This document shows positions 11,139 through 21,584 of a DNA stretch of 64,000 bases, in pieces. Origin of the DNA: Chlamydomonas reinhardtii (Eukaryota; Chlorophyta; Chlorophyceae; Chlamydomonadales; Chlamydomonadaceae); NCBI RefSeq assembly GCF_000002595.2, contig NC_057015.1, positions 4,681,955 to 4,745,954 on the forward strand. Reading direction: 5' to 3'. Position 1 is the first letter of the stretch. Each line of letters starts with the position of its first letter. A program made the position numbers and the translations under genes. Under the pieces are notes generated by a model. The model worked only from the letters and a program-made list of their open reading frames with translations, made no database searches and was not told where the DNA came from.

Positions 11139-11885
11139 CACTTGATCCCACAATTCCAGCGACTTTTGCGACCGGCTCTCCACCGACCGCTTGGATGCTT
11201 GCGCCCGGTCGCTGCCCCAGCTACTTCCGCGGTGAAATAACAACGGTGAGCACTCTCAACCACTGCGAGGACAGCCCTAGCAACCGCACTGCGTAAGAAG
11301 TACAGCATCGATTTGCTGCATGTTGATTTTGGCGCAAATGGGGGGTGCAAGCAGTTTGTTTCTCTCAGACGCGAGCTAGCGCCCAAGCGCGCGATATGGG
11401 GGCGAGGAGCCACTATGTAGCTGTAACGATTGCATGAGTGGCGAATTTTACTTCGAGGGTCTAGGGTGCGAGCGGAGTGGGATTACCCCCCGAGGGGCAC
11501 GCCATGCGCTCAGGCCCCATGCAACAGAAATTCGCCGGGCACCAACCCACGCACAGATAATTCATAGGACTACACCATAGCCATCAGAGACCGGCCGGGA
11601 ACAAGCCCCGCAAGCGGGGCAGCATGGGCGCGACACCACCCTGCCGCGCCAACTCACCCCAAACACGCCCCAACCACTTGTGCGACACAAGGGCTACCAT
11701 ACAGTAGCGCGCGACACCTAATCGCGTGCGCCGGAGTGTGCGAGCAAACATTGTACGGAGGAGCTCGTTTGGGCCCTAGGACGCAGGGCCTGGGCTGGCA
11801 TTTGGTGCATTCAATAGAGCATAGAAAACCGAGGCCACATATGTGCTCGGGTGCGCAAAGGTCGGCGGAATTGTGGGATCAAGTG
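11139..11885. mobile_element. A block, copy 3 (right end of the array)
   Basis: The sequence matches the other A blocks. The left flank is ACGT from B, while the right flank is AGAATAAG, new sequence outside the array. The AGA matches the AGA before A copy 1. Confidence 0.8.
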
Positions 11886-12252
11886 AGAATAAGATGTTTC
11901 AAGCTCGGCCAGGCGAAGGCCCAGCAATAGCGGGCATGCGGAGTATGAAAAGCCTAGCAAACAAGTAAACACAGCAGCTCCAGGCCAGGTCGACATGGGG
12001 GTGGTGCGACGGCATGCCTGGCACACAGCCCTCCAGTCCCCGCTCCGTAACTTACACTCCAATAATCTAGCTTGCGAGTGCTGGGGCGCTAGGGGCCGAC
12101 TGGGGCAATCCTAAGGTGCCGAGGTGGGGGCGGCAAACCAGTCGGGGTGTTTTGGCCCCTAAACGACCAGAGGTTTCAGCGGGCACCCTCCTGGCCGGAT
12201 ACAGTAAGGGGCGCCGCTGGCCCGCAGTGCAGCCCAGGTCCCTTGGCCACAC
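11886..12252. other. Unique spacer right of the array
   Basis: No coding exon, RNA gene or repeat is recognisable in this 370-bp stretch between the array and the gene-tail fragment. Confidence 0.5.
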
Positions 12253-12394
12253 CTACGCGCCCCCGCCTGACCACCGCGCCCACGCCCCGTCCAGCCCCAG
12301 CTCCCGCAGCGCCTTGGCCACGCCCGCCAGCACCGTGGGTCCCCTCGCCGCCGCGCCCGCGGCTGCCACCCCCGCCCCCTCCACGTCCTCTCTT
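12253..12394 (-). pseudogene. Probable 3' tail of an unknown minus-strand gene, cut at the OST1 duplication
   Basis: On the minus strand a frame with strong G/C third-position bias reads a Gly/Ala-rich stretch, then GPTVLAGVAKALRELGLDG and a stop (TAG, complement of 12253-12255). Its upstream side stops being distinct at 12395, where the duplicated OST1 sequence begins in the opposite orientation. It therefore looks like the C-terminal end of a gene whose remainder was lost or moved during rearrangement. No domain is recognised, and chance GC-rich coding potential cannot be excluded. Confidence 0.35.
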
Positions 12395-13152
12395 CCCGTG
12401 TTGCGGGCCAGGTGCGCGAGGTGCTGGACAAGTCCAAGGCGCTGCAGGCGCGCTACGGTCGGCAGCTGGCGGAGCGGGTGGAGCTGGTCAAGAAGGGCAG
12501 CACCATGGGGGTGAGGAGCAAGGGGGGGGGGTCCACCATTGCGAATAAGGAACTAGAGACACGAGGGTGTCAGGACAGGAGGGAGGGAGGGAGGGAGGAA
12601 ATGGCCACATGTGCGGTGCACAGGGTCGGTATTCACGACCGGGGCGCCCCAGCCATTCACAGCTGTGCGGTGCTGCATTAGGGCTCGCCCTGTCACCCAC
12701 CACAGCACACCTGCCCTGCCTGCCCCCCCCCCCTGCCCCCCCTCCCCGCCCTGCTCCCCCCCAGGAGATCAGCCGCAAGCTGGCTCCGGGCCAGGAGGCT
12801 CCGGAGGCCGCCCGCCGCGAGCTCAAGAACGCTATCGACACCGTGTTCGGCGCGTACTGAGCGACCTGCTAGGGGGCCCGCATGGCGTGATGATGGAGAT
12901 GGTGGTCTGCTGCGGATATGGTGAGATGAGGAGGTGGCCTTGAGAAGCAGACATGTAGGGACAGGCAGGCCCGCTGCATACACAGGTGGGAGCAGGAGGT
13001 GTGAGATATGGGCCAAGCCTCAACGACGTCGTGCTCTTGCCTTCTCCGATACGCATTTAAATAGTTCATCTGAATTTAATATGGTATGAATCCCAACGGT
13101 TTAGAGGAGGTACGGGGGGTGTTGCGTGTGCCTGTGTCGCTCGTCGTGTTTG
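12395..13152 (+). pseudogene. Duplicated 3' end of OST1 (partial copy)
   Basis: It repeats 3272-4040: the end of one exon (to 12510, donor ATGGGG|GTGAGG), its intron, the terminal exon 12765-12860 ending FGAY-TGA, and the same 3' flank. The coding part differs from the intact gene by one visible residue (QEAP for QEAL), so it has diverged only modestly. It lacks every upstream exon and cannot encode the transporter-associated lumenal or membrane parts, so it is a truncated gene copy. Opposite-strand foreign sequence abuts it at 12394. Confidence 0.85.
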
Positions 13153-13563
13153 TCAGCTAGCGTGTGTGTGGGGTGCCAGTGCATGCACGGCGGTATCCTG
13201 CAGCGCGACTGGGGCAACGCACCAGGAGCGGGAGGGGTTAGGAGTGCGTGTCCCAGCGCGGCGCAAGGGCTACTGCGCAGCTCTATGGCTTTCTGGCAAG
13301 TGTGGCCCGCGCTCAGGGGCGCCAGAGGGTCAGGAGCCCGCGAGTGTATGTCAGTGTAATCCCTTGCCCTTTCGACTCCCTCCGGCTTTCAAGCCGCCCT
13401 CGCCATACTTCAAATGTTTAATCAGCCCGGCGCCAAAAACTTAGGCACTCAGTCGCCCTGAGCTCGTATTGCGTCACGAGTCTCGCTCCTCACACAAGCA
13501 GAGCGACCCCTCCTCGGCGAGCACACACGCGCTCATCAGGTGGCGGTGGCGCACCGGCCTCAC
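13153..13563. other. Intergenic and probable promoter/5' leader of the next gene
   Basis: There is no supported gene here. The frame of the next CDS is open from about 13461 but has no ATG before 13564, so part of this stretch may be 5' UTR or an additional upstream exon (an acceptor-like CATCAG lies just before GTGGCGGTGGCG). Confidence 0.45.
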
Positions 13564-16500
13564 ATGCTGCTGGAGCAGGTGCTGGCCACAGCCAAGAAAA
13601 TGACGGGAGCCGGCGAGCCCGGCGCCGCAGGTGCGTGAGCGTGAGCCGCGGGCGCCCCAAGCGCAGGAGGGGACCGCGGGCCTCGAGGCAGCAGCAGTCG
13701 CAGCTGCACAGGGAACACAGCTCACACCAACGCTTGGAGCTGCTAGGCATTGTTTAGATCTGTCGCGGCTGCAGTGGGGGCGCGAATGCCGAGCAGCAGC
13801 GGCTGCAAACGCCTGTGCGGCTGCCCCTTTGCTTTGGTCGCTTCGGCGCCACCCGACGGCCCCATAAATTCGGCATCTGCCGACTCACACACATGTTTGC
13901 TCACAAGAGCCGATGAGCTAAATGCATCCATTCTGCCTTCCGCCACTCCCGACCGCCCTCCTCCAGGCGAGCCGGGCGGGTCGCACAAGCTCACAGACTT
14001 CCTGGCTACGCTGGTCACCTACCCCGCCCTCTACATCTTCGCCACAGCCGCCAGCAGCGGCAGCGGCAGCACAGCACCCGATGAGCCCGGCGGCGGCGTG
14101 GGGGGCGCCGCTGATGGCAAGGTGCGGCGGGTGCGGCACGACGCTTACTGCATTGCACCTCGCTCTCCTTTCGCCGCCTCTTCCCCGGGTTTGGGGGCAA
14201 AGGCCAGGGCCCGCGGGCAGTCGGCAGCAGGAGCCCAGGGGCCGGGGACGCTGACAACCCTGCCGCCTCCGCCACCTTCGCAGCATCTGCGGCTGGGGGC
14301 GCTCAGCCTCCTCAGCCTCCTCCTCAAACCCGCACCACCACCCCTCCCTCCTTCCCGCCCTTCCTCTCCCTGCACGCCCCCTGACAGTTCCTGGCCGGCG
14401 CCCGCGACGCCGTCACGGGGCTGGCCAAGCGCGTCACCGGCACCACCACTACCACCACACAGCCAGCGGGCGAGCACCACCAGCAGCACCACCAAGGGCA
14501 CCAGGGGCAGCAGCAGCAGCAGCAAGGGCTGCAGGCACTGCTGCCCAAGTCGCCCATCGGCGGCGGCGGTGTCGGTGGCGGCGGCGGCCCGGTGATGGGT
14601 CTGGCTCCCGAGGTGCGCTACCGCCTGTCGGACTTCCCAGAGGGCCGGGCGCTGGTGGCGCTGGAGAGGTGCGCGCGGGCGGCGGCGGCGGGGGGCTGCG
14701 GGAGAAAGACTGTGGCGACCCAGCAGCGCGTGTGTAGGCGTGCGTATGCGTGTGCATCTGTGCGTGTGGTGTGCGCGTGCGCGGTCGCAGTGTCAATGGC
14801 TTGCCAAAGGACCGTGTTTGTGAGAGGGGACACGAGGCACCCCCGCCCCTCTGCCCGCCGCCCTCCCGCCTGCAGGTGGTGTCGCGAGCCGGTGCATCTG
14901 GGGCTGCTGTCGGAGCTGTGGGCGGCGGCGCGTGAGTACGGCCGCGGCTACGTGGCGTCGGGGGCAGCGGCGCCCTGGTGCGTGTGCGTGTGCGTGTGTG
15001 GTATGTGTGTGCAACCTTCGCTGCAACAAGGCTGACGCGTGCGTAAGCCCGCAACGGCCACACCACGACCCAGCGCATTGACCAGGCCACAGCGACCGCT
15101 GTCCTCGCAGCGCCCCTTGCATCCCTCCGCCCCCCCCCCACGGCCCCCCCCTTTGTACCAATCCTTGCAACCCCCCACCCCACCCCACTCTCCCACCTCT
15201 CCCCGCAACCCCCTCCCCGCACCACCCCCGCACCAGGCTGGCCGACAGCCTGGGACCCTGGCTGGAGTCCTTCCCCGACGCCGCGCCGCCGCTGTCGCTG
15301 GAGGCGGTGGTGGAACGCGCGGTGGCGGACGCGCAGGAAGGCTTCAGAGCCGAGGCAGCCAGCATCAGCGCGGGTGAGCGCACAGCGTGCGTGTGCGTGT
15401 GCGTATGTGCGTGCGTGTGTGCGTGCGTGTGTTTGTGATTGTATTAGAAAGCACCAGGGAAAGGTCGCTCTTGAACGGTATGTGCATGTACACGTACGTG
15501 TGTGAGGTTTGTTCTTGCCTTGTGCTAGCTCGTAATGTCGGGCGGGCTGCTGTCGCCGCCGTGCGTTACAGGCGCCGGCCCCAGTATGGAGGCGGGCGGC
15601 CCGGCGGCAGCGGGCTGGGAGGGCGGGCTGCCGCTGCGGCGCCTGGCGGCGGCCGCCGGCCCCAACCTGACCCACATCAGCCGCCAGCTGCAGCAGCGCT
15701 ACCGCCTCAGCCGCGGCCGCACATGGTTGGAGTTCACGCAGGTGTAGCGAGCGAGCTAGCGTGGGAGCGCGTTACCCGTTGCTGGTTCTAGCTGGGTCGA
15801 TATGTCTGCGGTTTGACCTGCCATTGTCAGGTTGTGCTCGTCGCAACACCGCGCCACCATCAAACCTGAGCCCTCACACTACCTCGCTGCGGGCCCTGCA
15901 TGTAGCCTGCCGCTCTGAACTCACGCCCCATAACCCTCCCTCCCCTTCTCCCCTTCTCCACCCCCCCCCAGATCTTCCTGGGCGCCTTCCGCACCTGGCT
16001 GCGCCTGGTGGCGTACGGCCTGTCGCTGGCGGCTGTGGCGCTGCGGCTGCTGGGCACCGGCGCCAGTGTGCTGAGCGGCGCGGTGGCCTTCACGGTGGTG
16101 TTCTCCATCGCGCTGTCGGTGCTGTCGGCGGCGCTGCAGCTGGGCGGCGGCGCGGCGGACGGCATCTCGGCGCTGCTCAGGTGGGTGCGTACGTGGGGGG
16201 ATAGGAGGGGGGAGGAGGGTGGGATGGGGCAGGGGGCGGGGGGCAGGGGGCGGGGGGCAGGGGGCAGGGGGCAGGGGGCAGGGGGCAGGGGGCAGGGGGC
16301 AGGGGGCAGGGGGCAGGGGGCAGGGGGCAGGGGGCAGGGGGCAGGGGGCAGGGGGCAGGGGGCAGGGGGCAGGGGGCAGGGGGCAGGGGGGCAGCGGGCA
16401 GGGGGCAGGGCTCGGGGAGATGGGGAGGGGGGAGGGCTGTACAGCTTCAAAAGAGGCAGGCGCCCCACAGTGTCCAGCAGGTGGATGCTCCAGACACGCA

Positions 16501-16904
16501 ATCGCCCATCGCCCATCGCCCATCGCCCATCGCATCTGCCCCGACCCCTCTCCCTCCCTCACGCAAAAACACACATTGTTTGCGTATACTTTTTCTTGTG
16601 CTCATCCATACACACACACACATCTTCATCATCGCCAGGCGACTGGCCTCCATGACCGAGAGTGTGGCGCACCGCAGCAACACGGGATACGTGCGCCAGA
16701 CGGTGGAGGGAGACCTGGTGGGTGGTGGGTGGGTGTGGGCAATGGCGGCGGTATGCGGCCGCGACCGCTACACATGGCGTGCTGCTGTGTGTGCTGTTGG
16801 TGAGCTGAAGTGTTATCTCGCGCCTCAGTCCGTACAAACGCACACGAAAGACAGACACACGCACGCACGGCGTTTGGGCGGGCCGATTTTGCTGCCTCGT
16901 TGTT

Positions 16905-16948
<44 letters not shown>

Positions 16949-18154
16949 GCGCGCATACACACACACATACACACACACGCCCGCCCGCCTGCACAGGTGG
17001 GCCCCCGCAGTCTGGACCCGGCCAGCTTTGAGGAGCTGGAGGACCTGTTCGTGTGCCAACTGGCGCCGCGGCTGAGACTGCGGTGAGGGAGGGAGACGGG
17101 CTGGCGTTGGGTGCAGGCAGGTCCACGTGACTCCAGACCCGCCCCCTCACTTCGGTCACTTACAACAATCCTCCTGCACAACTTGGCTTTGGCTGACTGT
17201 TTCCCCTGAGCCGCCCTGAGCCTCCTTGACGCCCGCCCCCCTTCAACCGCCCAGCTCGCGGCCCGACGCCGCCCGCCTGGCCGGTGACCCGCTGCTGCTG
17301 CGCTGCTACGACCTGCGGCTGGTGGACGGGGCGGGGCAGGTGCGGGGGCGGGGCGGTTGGGGGGGGGGCAGGTGTGTGTGTATGTGCATGTGTGTGTGTA
17401 GATACCAGCCCAAGCTGACACCATACTGAACCCAATGGGGGCCGGGCGGGTGTTTGGGTGTGTTAGTGGGTGCGGTGCGTGTCTCAGCAAGGCGCGGTGC
17501 TGTGGCTGCGTCAGTGGCTGCGTCAGGAAGCTGGGGGATGTGCGTGAGGGTGCAGCTGTGGCTGGATGGCGGATGCGCACGCGTCGCAGACCCGCCCTGC
17601 CGTTGTGCATGTACGTGTGTGTGTGTGCCTCACCAGGTGATGGTGGAGGAGGCGGAGGCGGTGGTGCCGCGGTTTGAGCCCACTGGCTTCTTCGGACTGG
17701 CGCCGCAGGCGGTGCGCAAGGTGGGTGGGTGCGCGCGAGAGAGGAGGAGGAGGGCCTCGCTCACGGGGGCCATGTTTGATGTATGCGGCTGAGAGTGTGT
17801 GTGATGCAAGCGACCCTTGCACTTTGCCTGCACTGTTACCCTCCTGACACAACTCATTTGGCCTCCTGTGTGGCTATCCCGGCCGCCCGCCATCACCATA
17901 CCGAATACATCCTCACCACCTGCCTGCTACGTACGCGGCGCGTCGGCGCCGCCGCCCGGGCCCCACTCCCTATGCGCGCACAGGCGGGTGCGGTGCTGCT
18001 GCTGCGGCTGCTGGCCTGGAAGCGCGTGGGGCTGTGCTGCGCCTCCGCTGAGAGCCTCAAGTACGTGTTTGTGATGGGCGAGCGCGGCGCCGGCCGGGCC
18101 ACCGCCTTCGCGCGACTGGCGCAGCTGCCGCTCGACTACAAGGTGCGTGCGTGT

Positions 18155-18213
<59 letters not shown>

Positions 18214-21200
18214 TTAATGTTTGCGCGTGTGTATTTGTTTTTGTGTGTCAGCCTGTGTGTGCGCTTCTGTGTCTGTGTGTTGGTAAAGCAACAAGGGTAA
18301 GGTTGACAGGAAAAGTAGATGAGGGAGAGTGTTTGGTCATGTCAGGACCAAGCGAAACGATGGGAAGGTGTGCATGCATGTGTACAACATGCTAGCTGGC
18401 GCCCCTTGCCCTTACAGCCGTGCCCCTATTTCCACATTTACGCTCCCCATCTCCCGTTCTCCCCTTTCCTCCTGTCCCCCATTTCCCCATGCTAGACTCC
18501 CCCTCCAAACCCCAACCACCCATCACACCACACCACTACTCCCGCACGCCCCCACCCACCCCCCCCCCCGCCCCGCAGGTGCCTCCCTCCGTGCCCGCCG
18601 AGATCCGGCCCATCCAGCGCCTGCCCGGCGCCTTCGCGGTGCTGCCCGCCGGCCTGGACGCCGACCCCGCCGCCTGCCCCGCAGTGCTGGCGCGGGCGCA
18701 GCACTTCGCGGACCTGTCGCACGGTGCGTGTTGATGTTTGCGCTTGTGCATGTGCGTGTGTGTGGATAGGTGCGCAGCTTTGTTCCATTACTGGGTATGT
18801 GCGGGGGGGTTGTAGATACCAGCCCATACTAAACCAAACCCAATGCAATAGAGCGAGGAGGAGAGCGTGGGCGATGCTTGACAACGGGGGTATTTGAAGC
18901 CCCCCTGCTTCCCCCAGCTTCTCAATCTGTGCCTGCTGCCCCCGCCCGCCCGCCCGCCCGCCCCGCATGCAGGCGTGTTCTCGGTGCTGGTGTACCTGGT
19001 GGGCGTGGACAGCGCGCCCTCGCCCGAGGCGCTTGGGCCGGCGGTGTGGCAGGCGCTGGCGGCGCGGCGGCCGCTGCTGCTGCTGGTGAACAAGGGCATC
19101 AAGCTCACGGAGGCGCTGAGGGTGAGAGTGGGGTGAGCGAGGTAGCAGGGGGCGGGCGGGGCGGCGGGCGTGGACAGGGTGGGTGATGAGCGGGCGGGCA
19201 TGCTGGTTGCGCTGTAGTGTCTGACAGCCTCTGGGTGTAGAGCGGGCCAGGACGCTGGCCACCGGTACCCTGATGGTGCATCTGCCTTGCTGTCCACAAC
19301 CTTATGTTCTTAATGTGCCGGTGTCCTGTAGCGGTGCACAACATGTTGAATGGTGATTACGACTATCGCTAGCCGGAAGTAGGGGCGGCTGACAGTCAGA
19401 CTGTTTCGCACATTACATAGTACCACACTACTTAACTATAACGGGTAGCTCTCTGGCTTATACCCTCGCATGGGTTCCGGGTTAAGTCCTTGCATGGTGT
19501 ATCGCACACACACTCTCGGAACTCCCCTACGTTCTCCCTTATGGATAGTTCTGACCGATATCTCAACACTCCCCCGCGGGCAGAACTCCATACTCAAATT
19601 ACGTATCGCAATAGACTCATACCTCAAATCACGTGCTACAAACAATCCCTGCATACCTCTGTACGCTTGCCGCTTGTAGTCACTGTGCTACTGCAATCGT
19701 CCCATGTTCTCGTGTCCTCAAGATCACGTCTTTCTCTTTCTCACTGCATCGTCCATAATCAGCACAAATCAATACGGTCTTCTACCGCAATCAATTTCAT
19801 CCGGAAATCCATACTCAATCATATCTGCACGGCTCCCCCGTGTCCGAATGCTCCCGCATTCACTGTACTTACGGCTTCACTTCACCGTACCTGCGGTTTC
19901 ACACACCGCATCATGCCGCACTACCGGCATCATAGCTTCAAGTGCTAGAGAGCCATACACATAAGATGATCTTTTAACATCATATGATAAGAGCATAACA
20001 GCAACTCTCTACCGCTGGCTTCACTTGCCATGTTCGTTCATCTGACTTCACTTGCCAGTCGTGGATCCTTGCCAGTCCGTGACTTCACTCGCCACATGTG
20101 ACTTCACTCGCCACATAGCAAACCACTCTCAGTGCACTTCACTCGTGCAAACAGTAGCAAAGCTTCACTCGCATTTGCTCACACAATCTCAGGTGCTTCA
20201 CTCACACCCCGTGCTTCACTTGCACGTCTCATACTGGTGCTTCACTCACACCGCGTGTCATACTCGCACGCATATCGTACTCACGATGCCTTCCTTGCAC
20301 CGACATACTCACGATGCTTTACTCGCACCGACAGCCCAACGTGGCCGTTCACATCACATCGGAGCTAGCATCATAGTCTATGCTCCACATCATATCTTCT
20401 GCTCCTACGAACGCTACTAGGCGCGGACCCCCCGGCCGCGCCCCCGGCCGTTTCCCTGGTCCAGGTTCACCGCCCACATGCGCCGGTCACCGCCGTCCCG
20501 GCCTACGTGTGCACCGCGCGCCTGGTTGCCACCGCCGCCCTCAGCGGCCTGCTCCGGGCACTCCCACTGGAAATGTCCCCAGCCCTGGCACCTCCGGCAC
20601 TGGATGTTCTCCTTGTTGCGCACAACGCCACCCTCCTAGCTCGGACCTCCACCAACTCTCCGTAGTGGAATGGTCACGCATGCTGAGGATAAGGCTTGCT
20701 TCCTCGCCATCCCGCGAGTACGCATTCGACTGCTTCCTTCCTCGCCATCCCGCGAGTACGAGTCCTTAGCAGCTTATCACCGGTCGTTCTCCAAAGTGAG
20801 CGACCGATAAACTCCAGACGCGATGCTGTCCGCAAATTCCGGCCTCCTCGGCCGGTCGCGCTGACTTTGCCTACATTATCCCGAGCCTAGTTGAGCAGCT
20901 CAAGGGATCTTGCGAGCATTTGCTGCGCCGCCTACTGGGCAGCCGCTTTCCTCGCTCATTGCGCTCAATGGCCTACAGCCTATCGGTTATCTTGTCTTTA
21001 CTCGACAAAGCGCAACCCGCCGCAACTACGCGGGGCTCATAACCTGTTGAATGGTGATTACGACTATCGCTAGCCGGAAGTAGGGGCGGCTGACAGTCAG
21101 ACTGTTTCGCACATTACATAGTACCACACTACTTAACTATAACGGGTAGCTCTCTGGCTTATACCCTCGCATGGGTTCCGGGTTAAGTCCTTGCATGGTG

Positions 21201-21511
21201 TATCGCACACACACTCTCGGAACTCCCCTACGTTCTCCCTTATGGATAGTTCTGACCGATATCTCAACACAACACCCCTCCCCTTCCCGACCCGCCCCTC
21301 GCAGTCCGAGCCGCGCGCGGTGGAGTCTCGGCAGGCGGGCTGGACTGCCGCGCTGCAGGAGGGCGCGGCGCGGCGCGGTCTGGAGGCCGACCTGGCGGCG
21401 GTGCTGGTCAGCGAGCTGCGGGACACAGGCCACACGCCGGCGGGGGTGGCGGGGCCGCAGCAGGTGCGCGACTGGCTGGCGGCGGCGCTGGAGGGCGCCA
21501 CGACGCGCTAG
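13564..21511 (+). CDS. Membrane protein with a degenerate GTPase/P-loop-like C-terminal domain (704 aa)
   Basis: Fifteen exons: 13564-13630, 13967-14121, 14388-14668, 14876-14977, 15237-15373, 15572-15741, 15972-16180, 16639-16717, 16997-17082, 17255-17339, 17637-17720, 17984-18142, 18579-18723, 18973-19121 and 21305-21511. Frame and phase hold throughout. Exon 2 has a hydrophobic stretch (LVTYPALYIFATAA), exon 3 a His/Gln-rich linker, and exon 7 two to three membrane helices (LVAYGLSLAAVALRLLG; FTVVFSIALSVLSAALQL). Exon 12 has VFVMGERGAGRAT, shaped like a Walker A loop but with Arg in place of the catalytic Lys. Exon 14 has FSVLVYLVGVDSA and RPLLLLVNKGIK, resembling the G3/G4 region of a small GTPase without NKxD. 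I infer a pseudo-GTPase membrane protein. The family is not recognised and the location is unknown. The last intron carries an LTR element. Confidence 0.75.
16227..16410. repeat. G-rich minisatellite (7-bp unit GGGGGCA)
   Basis: More than twenty head-to-tail copies of a GGGGGCA unit, slightly irregular at both ends, sit in an intron of the 13564-21511 gene on the transcribed-sense strand. Runs of five G separated by two bases can form G-quadruplexes in DNA or pre-mRNA. Confidence 0.95.
16906..16979. repeat. (CA)n microsatellite in an intron
   Basis: An uninterrupted CA run, then a short CGCGCG and ATACACAC variant, just upstream of exon 9 of the same gene. Confidence 0.95.
17398..17437 (+). 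repeat. Short dispersed intronic motif, copy 2
   Basis: GTAGATACCAGCCCAAGCTG followed by an insertion and TGAACCCAATGG. It is similar to 1697-1738. Confidence 0.5.
18157..18209. repeat. (TG)n microsatellite in an intron
   Basis: A pure TG run starts about 15 bp after a splice donor. Confidence 0.95.
18809..18848 (+). repeat. Short dispersed intronic motif, copy 3
   Basis: GTTGTAGATACCAGCCCATA then AACCAAACCCAATGCAA. It is the third copy of the motif at 1697-1738. Confidence 0.55.
19344..19568 (-). repeat. LTR, left (3' LTR in element orientation)
   Basis: 225 bp, TGTTGAATGG...ATCTCAACA as read on the plus strand. It is flanked outside by CAACA and inside by the purine tract. Confidence 0.92.
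21045..21269 (-). repeat. LTR, right (5' LTR in element orientation)
   Basis: It has the same 225 bp as the left LTR with no difference seen. The primer-binding-like sequence adjoins on its left and CAACA follows on its right. Confidence 0.92.
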
Positions 21512-21579
21512 AGCGGGGGGGGGGGGCAGGGAGGCAGATTGGGGAGGGGTTAGTTGGCACGGGGTTTGGGCAGGGGGCG

Positions 21580-21584
21580 TGTAA
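21580..21584 (+). terminator. TGTAA polyadenylation signal
   Basis: The volvocine poly(A) signal TGTAA lies about 70 nt after the stop of the pseudo-GTPase gene. Confidence 0.6.

Larger units (their letters stand above)
5266..11885. mobile_element. Composite tandem array A-B-A-B-B-B-A with CACTT...AAGTG ends
   Basis: Three 747-bp A blocks (5266-6012, 7225-7971, 11139-11885) and four B blocks (6013-7224, 7972-9092, 9096-10216, 10220-11138) alternate, all in direct orientation and virtually identical. A starts CACTTGATCCCACAATTCC and ends with its reverse complement. The outermost ends of the array are flanked by AGA (5263-5265) and AGA (11886-11888). CACT termini and a 3-bp target duplication are the usual marks of the EnSpm/CACTA superfamily. 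No transposase ORF is visible, so the element is non-autonomous. Two 100-N gaps lie inside B1 and B4. Confidence 0.7.
19344..21269 (-). mobile_element. Small non-autonomous LTR retrotransposon (gag-fragment type), 1.93 kb, in the last intron of the pseudo-GTPase gene
   Basis: Two direct 225-bp LTRs (19344-19568 and 21045-21269) start TG, end CA and appear identical by eye, so insertion was recent. Target duplication CAACA lies at 19339-19343 and 21270-21274. The element reads on the minus strand: a purine tract (CGCGGGGGAG on that strand) adjoins the left LTR, and next to the right LTR lies GGTTATGAGCCCCG. That sequence is complementary to an initiator-tRNA-Met anticodon stem-loop, the half-tRNA primer type known from copia/Ty5 relatives. 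A CCHC zinc knuckle (CRRCQGWGHFQWEC) within 20417-20623 on the minus strand is the only recognisable protein part. No polymerase or integrase region is seen, so it is non-autonomous with whole-looking ends. Between 20030 and 20340 lie degenerate CTTCACTCGCA-type repeats. Confidence 0.88.

Noticed and set aside
5266-11885. CRISPR-like or satellite interpretation of the array
   Set aside because: Units are 747 and 1,121 bp with terminal inverted repeats and target-site-like edges. There are no short repeats with unique spacers, and the host is eukaryotic.
14449-15675. 408-codon minus-strand ORF across the pseudo-GTPase gene
   Set aside because: It is an antisense shadow of GC-rich exons and TG-rich introns. 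The plus-strand exons have splice sites and continuous frame.
19490-20420. Plus-strand ORFs inside the LTR element
   Set aside because: They run against the element's own direction, which is set by the purine tract, primer site and zinc knuckle on the minus strand, and have no recognisable protein part.
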